Shown: one piece after another, positions 58,502-64,000 of the stretch | Position numbering within the stretch: the stretch's first letter is position 1 | Layout of the letters: every line of letters begins with the position of its first letter | Source: Glomus cerebriforme | Lineage: Eukaryota; Glomeromycota; Glomeromycetes; Glomerales; Glomeraceae | Reading direction: 5' to 3' | Assembly: GCA_003550305.1 (NCBI GenBank) | Contig: QKYT01000302.1 | Location: forward strand, 40,203 to 104,202 | Length of the DNA stretch: 64,000 bases | Notes under the pieces: model-generated | What the model saw: only the letters and a program-made list of their open reading frames with translations | Told to the model about the DNA's origin: nothing | Database searches by the model: none | Position numbers and translations under genes: made by a program

Positions 58502-60790
58502 AGGCAAGTTCCTCCTTGTAATAAATTAATAAAATTTATAAAAAAAAATAAATTCTATGATGAAGTTATTATTAATTTGCTACACATACTTTTTTATCAG
58601 TATACTTGTATGATCAGGTTGTATTCTCATTGATATATAAAATATGAAATATATAATTGTTTTTGATGATAATATTATTTATAAATTGCAAGAATCTTAA
58701 AGACTATAAGGCTATGTATTTGACTAAATATTGAATATATACTAGAAAAAGTTAAGTTTTTCTAACATTTTACTAGAGATTTCAATCACTATAAGATTTT
58801 TTAAAATTTTAAGTGTGATTTAATATTTTAATCATTATATAAAGAAAGAATTCTCAATTAAAATTAATTGTAAGATAATTCATTTATATTCTAATTAAAG
58901 GAATGAGATACAATGCCCAAAATTTGGTATAAGTTCTTTCCAATATGTTATTGATTATATTATAATAAGCTACTGTAATTATGATTTAATTGTTAATTTT
59001 AACTATATTTTTAATAGGAAGTTAAAATTAACAAATTTATTTGGTGTATGTCAACTATCAATGGGTTGTAATAATGATCTTTTTGAATCAACTTTTTTTT
59101 TTTGTTACTAGTTTTTTAATATTTCATTTAATACCTAATAAGTATAATATTAAAAAAATATATATTTTTTTAATAATGGCAAGCAAATTACTAAACCCTA
59201 AGATAAATATATCTTTTCTTGACAAATATTCAAAATAATTGTATAAACTCATTCTATAGAGAATTGCATCAAGATTATGTATATTAATGTTTGATTTTTT
59301 TTGGAGTCATAACTGTACAAATTGGTCCTTTCAAAACTTAAAGTTTTTATTTATTTTATATTTAAATAAAATAAAAATTTAAATAGGTAACTTTAGACTG
59401 ATGTTTTAAATTAGTTTTTTTCGTATATGAGTCAGCCAACTCAAGAATATAAGAAAAATTAATGATATCTTATATAATTTTAAACTTACAAATGTTGTGA
59501 ATGATTTCTTTTTTATGATAAATGAAAATTGGGTTGGCTCTGAAATTATTTTATAGAATCTAAATTATCTTTAATTTTCTTAAAAAAAAAAATTTTTTTT
59601 TTTCCTGAATACACTTTCACAAAGGAAGTATGCATAATTGCACATATTTGTATGAAATAAGGTAAGCATTGTTATTATTTGATTGATCACAATTTATAAT
59701 TCTACATACAGTATATATATATATAGCTAGTTATTGTTTGCCTGAAAATAACAATCATAAAAAATAAGCAAGTTATGCAAAAATACTGTATTAGTATTTG
59801 TGAAATAAATTCTAAATAGAAGTAATAGAAGTTTGTAAAATTCTTTGGTTTTTAGTTTTTAAAAGGAGTTGGGCATTGGGGCATTAAAGTTTAAGCCCAC
59901 ATTCACAGATGTTATAATATAATATAGATGCCCGGAAAATATATTATCGTTCGTATAAGTAAAATTGAATATGATGTATAATTGTTTTATCAATTTTGTG
60001 TAATCTATAAATTAATTTACGTAAAATCATATAAATTATAAAATTTTTAATAAATTAAAAATTATGATTGATTGGTTTTCCTTCTCTCATTTATTAACGT
60101 TCTAATTTCTTGAGATGTCCAGACCATTGTATCTCTGTCTTCTTTGGCGCCATATTTATTAAGAAGTTAATTATGAGAGAGAGGTAGTATTTTATTATTG
60201 AAAAATAAATAAACTTGTTCTATATGTCTTCCTGATATGAAGAAATGAGATGAAATCTTGGAATCGTATCTCTTTCTTTTAGTCATAGATTGTTTATGAA
60301 ATCGAATATGAAAATTATCATAAAGAAATTATTTTAACGAATTTTATAATTTTAATAATTTTATAATTTTTTAAAATTTTTAAAATTTATTATATATTTT
60401 TTTATTNTTTTTTTTTAAAAAAAAATTAATTAATTAATAAATAATTTTATGGTATTGATAATTTGATTAACTGTGTATTTATAAATCATTTAGATAATTC
60501 ATGTAATTTAAGTCGATTATGAAAGATATGAAAGATGTATTTAAATATGTACAAACTTTTATATATTATTATATATATTTTAATGATCAAATATATATTA
60601 ATGAGTATTGATAACGAAAAATGGGAAGGAATTGGAGGAATTTCAAAAAAAAAAAATTATAAATACAAATAAAATTTCGGACATAAATACAAATAAATAT
60701 AATCAAATTAATATAACAATACCCAATAATAATGATCCTTCTATTCCCAAAACCAAATATAAACTGAAAACCCAAATCTAATTAATAATA

Positions 60791-62820
60791 TCATAAACTA
60801 TTTTTACCTTTATAATTATCTCTATCTTTATACACAGGACGATTAAGAGCAGGAGCAGGTCGCCTAATTAACCATTCTCTTCTTTGATTACTACTACTAT
60901 TAGTACTATTATGACTTTCATTACTTATAATACTATTAATACTTTCCCTTTGACTAGTAACACTATTTCGATGTATCGGAACCATAGGAATACTATTATA
61001 TGGTGAAGTAGGTGATGAAGGAATTGATGAAGGAAATCGAGGAGAAGCAGGTGTTGAATAAGTAAATGGAGAAATTGGTCTGGTATTACTACTAGATCCA
61101 CTAGTGATTAAAGTAGAAGAATCTGAAAACATAGTTTGACTATAATAACCATAACTTTCCCTTCTTCCATTAGGATTTAAAGAATCCAAATTTTTAATAA
61201 TATTATTATTATCATTCTTAATTAGTATTCCATTATTTGAATTAAAGTTTTCACCATTATTAAGATTACTAGTATATTGATCAGAATATCTTATACTTGT
61301 TTCTCTTTTAGGATAACCATTATACGTTTCTTCTATAATTATTTCCGATTCAAATCCAGTCCTATTATTAACGCTATTACCACTAAACCTTTTATCGTTA
61401 ATATTTTCGTTAAGAGTTTTTACATTAGTTGTTGATTCACTATCATTACGAGAATTCTTATTTATATTTCTACTGATAGAGTTTCTCCCAGAATTATTTG
61501 ATGGAGTAGTAATGATATTATAAATCATAAACCATTGAGTTACGTTTATTATTAAAGGGAATACAAAATACCATATAAACATATATAGTAAATTAATCTT
61601 ATAATTAAATATTGTATTTGAACGATGATATAATCCATATAATATTAATGTTGGTATATATATAATTATTGTTATTGCTTGTCCATAAACTGGTAGAGAT
61701 AACTATAATATACGTTTGAAAATCGATCAGCAATTATTAGAGAGAAAAAAATAAAAAATAAAAAATAAAAAAATTATAAATAAACTTACATTTCGGGTAC
61801 CTTTTCTTAATTGTTCAAGCTTATTTTGTAATTCAGAATTTTGAGTTTGAGTTGTTAATTCATTAATGTTCTCCAATACAATATTAATAAATCTAAACCA
61901 AAACCATATCATTATCACTATATAAAAGAATCCCCATATTGCCCATACTAAATTTTGTATTAAAAAAAATTTATTTGCATTTGTATAATCAGTTATATCA
62001 GCGTAATAACCTGTTAATGCTGCTACCGTTAAAAAAAGACAAAAAGTCAATATAAACGCAAATATACAAGTTAAGTCTGCCTTTATGGCTTGTCTTGTTA
62101 CGGGTACTTCTGATAATACACTTGACATTGATACTGGACGTGTTGATGCAAAATTTGTTCCAACTTCAAATGCTGATATTGAATATACTAAAAAAAAAAA
62201 AAATTGGTTTTAATTTTTAATATATATATTTATTTATATATTTAATTTCGAAAGATCTCTTACCTATGCTTAATGGGTATAATACAGCGACCGTTGCTGT
62301 TAATGCTGTTGGTAAAGTATGTCCAAATTCTGCCCAAAATATATTTGGGTAAGAATTCGTTAATAATAATATTGAATGAATCATTTGAACTACAAAAAAA
62401 AAAAAAATTACAAAAATGTGAAATTTTTTTTTTTTTTAAAAAAAAAAAAAACAAATAAAATAATAAAATAAAACATTCAATTTTTCTGCGCCACAACTTA
62501 CATGGACAATAAGTCAAACTCATGGTAAAATAAATATGTTGTGGTCTAGGTCTTATTTTACCTCTATCTCTTCTCGAAGGAAGAAAAAAAGCTTGGTCTT
62601 TCCTTTTAATTAAATGCCATAAACTTGTTGCAGCCGTTATACTTAATAAACCGCAATAAGAAAATAGTACCCAATTTGATATTATTAATGTTATCGATTC
62701 TGGACAATTATAAATATTTATTCGAAAATCACAAGAACATAATTGTGTTGGTGATATTGTTGAAATCGGTATGGAAGAGACATTTTTACAAACTATTGCG
62801 TAAGGTGATATTAATTTCAT
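60791..62820 (-). CDS. Orphan seven-helix membrane protein with long Asn/Ser-rich tail
   Basis: Four exons (62820-62502, 62389-62264, 62187-61790, 61702-60791; 1755 nt) encode 584 aa. The N-terminus (about 1-43) has four Cys (CKN, CSC, NCPES) and looks extracellular. Seven hydrophobic segments follow at about 44-70 (ISNWVLFSYCGLLSITAATS), 95-120, 124-152 (LPTALTATVAVLYPLSIVYS), 187-210 (LTCIFAFILTFCLFLTVAAL), 223-252 (QNLVWAIWGFFYIVIMIWFW), 286-308 (AITIIIYIPTLILYGLY) and 315-345 (LYMFIWYFVFPLIINVTQWF). The last 240 residues are rich in Asn and Ser with short PxSP-like words, as in receptor tails. A charged helix (QNSELQNKLEQLRKGTRN) sits between TM5 and TM6. The topology suggests a receptor, but no GPCR family signature was recognised. 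Confidence 0.72.
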
Positions 62821-63143
62821 GTGTGAATATGTATAAATTGAAAAAAAGGGAGAAAAGGAGAAAAAGGGAGGACGACGTTAAGAAGATGGTTATATTTTCG
62901 CTACACGGTAGCGAAAACGATGAAACGAATGATGATAATTTTTTTTTTATTCCTCAATAATAAAATAAAAAATAAAAAAAAAAAATCATCAAAACTGAGT
63001 AAAAGGAAAAAAAAATTAAAATATAAATTATTTAAATTAAAAAAAAAAAAATTGGTCGTACATACGAAAAAAAAGAAAAATATGTTCAATTAAAGAAATT
63101 ATACAAACATTTTTTTTTTATTTGTAAAAAAAAAAAAAAAAAA

Positions 63144-63194
<51 letters not shown>

Positions 63195-64000
63195 AAATTG
63201 AAATTCTGTCAAGTAAGAGTCAAACTTCAAAAATAATAATAATAATAATAATAATAATAATTTCGCTTTCTTTAATTGATACCGATAAAATTTTCAAGTC
63301 TCACAAAAATCATTATTAAGCGAAAATAGATAAATTAAAAATAAACACAAATAAATACAAAATGTTGTGTTTATTAGAAAAAAAATCGAATTTTTTTTTA
63401 AACTATTTTTTTTTTTTATAAGCTATTATAAAGTTAACTATAAAGTTAACTATAACGATAAATTATGAATAAGAAAATCCGAATGATTTACATTAATTCA
63501 ATTATGTGATGCATTGGAACCGTGTACTTTGAGGAAAAAGATGGAATTCCATTATAAATTACTTTTTTTTAGTAGTTGTTTACTACACGAAAATTATGTA
63601 ATAAAATTTACGTAATTTGATTCAAACTATTTTAACTATTTTAGGATTAAAACGTAAACACGAAATGATTTTGTAGATGATACGATGTCATGTGAAACTA
63701 TTTAGACGTACTGTACGTTTGTCGATGTCAAGGCCCGGATTTAAATTTTGTACGATCGAATATAAGAAGATTTAATATAAATAGACAAATAGAATATTTC
63801 AGATAAATTATATAAATTATATGAACGGGAGTCTAAACCATTTGTATTGGTGTATTTCTCCTTTCTTTTTAAGCATATGCATCATACTTTATTTATTGTT
63901 TGTTTTGTATATCTTTATATATTAAGCAAACCTCCTTTGTTTCAGAATATGTTAATGAAGACACGATTTTTTAATATATTACACATAACATTTACACATG
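62821..64000. other. AT-rich right end, no gene seen
   Basis: Upstream region of the seven-helix gene. It holds a long poly-A tract (about 63127-63191) and an (AAT)n microsatellite (about 63229-63261), then AT-rich DNA without a coding frame. Confidence 0.5.
63127..63261. repeat. Poly-A tract and (AAT)n microsatellite
   Basis: A near-pure A run at about 63127-63191 is followed by about ten AAT units at 63229-63261. Both are error-prone in assembly. Confidence 0.85.

Larger units (their letters stand above)
54729..60790. other. 6-kb very AT-rich intergenic region
   Basis: No coding frame is convincing. Frames at 55475-55726 (minus) and 59041-59238 (plus) lack support. The stretch 57000-58500 is almost pure A/T. 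It contains a repeated 38-bp word at about 54836-54874 and 54921-54959, a 43-bp tandem repeat (58386-58501), TACAGTATAT words (56558, 56592, 59706) and one N at 60407. Confidence 0.5.

Overview
The window is nuclear DNA of a filamentous fungus. It is strongly AT-rich, and its protein-coding genes are cut by many short introns (about 50-150 bp, mostly GT-AG) with poly-T or poly-A runs in introns and intergenic DNA. The gene set (peroxisomal and mitochondrial proteins, complex I subunit, GATOR1 subunit, Cdc42), the expanded BTB-BACK, F-box and 7TM proteins, and the decayed low-copy repeats suit an early-diverging fungus, most likely an arbuscular mycorrhizal fungus (Glomeromycotina, Rhizophagus-like). 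The lineage is an inference from style and gene content. Gene models were assembled by hand from splice signals; every full model given sums to a whole number of codons.

Left part (1-28.3 kb) is gene-dense: peroxisomal adenine-nucleotide carrier (PMP47/ANT1, -), PPP1R21-like coiled-coil endosomal protein (+), diacylglycerol kinase DGK1 (+), F1-ATPase assembly factor ATP12 (+), mitoribosomal protein mS35 (-, its coding end overlaps ATP12), WDR7/rabconnectin-3 beta (+, 24 exons, one of them bounded by a textbook AT-AC minor-class intron), a possible decayed orphan gene, CDC42 (-), FBXO21-like F-box/YccV protein (-), pyruvate dehydrogenase E1 alpha (+), TTC1 (-) and complex I subunit NDUFA1/MWFE (+). 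Several act in energy metabolism (ATP12, mS35, PDA1, NDUFA1); two (PPP1R21, WDR7) point to endosome/V-ATPase biology and one (IML1, further on) to vacuolar nutrient sensing. They are neighbours, not an operon-like system.

Middle part (28.3-39 kb) is a gene desert made of decayed, repeat-derived sequence: a terminal-repeat-like block, broken ORFs with stops and frameshifts, palindrome clusters and a fold-back GC-richer island. It is followed by IML1/DEPDC5 (GATOR1, -), an assembly gap flanked by a near-identical direct repeat, and a BTB-BACK gene (-) lacking a recognisable C-terminal TLDc or Kelch part.

Right part (46-64 kb) is accessory: a convergent pair of paralogous F-box genes with identical intron phases, a cAMP-receptor-like GPCR (+), a long very AT-rich stretch with short repeats, an orphan seven-helix membrane protein with a long Asn/Ser-rich tail (-), and AT-rich DNA to the end.

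The best lead is the AT-AC intron in WDR7 (15597-15683), which implies a working minor (U12) spliceosome in this fungus. No tRNA, rRNA, CRISPR or intact transposon was seen.
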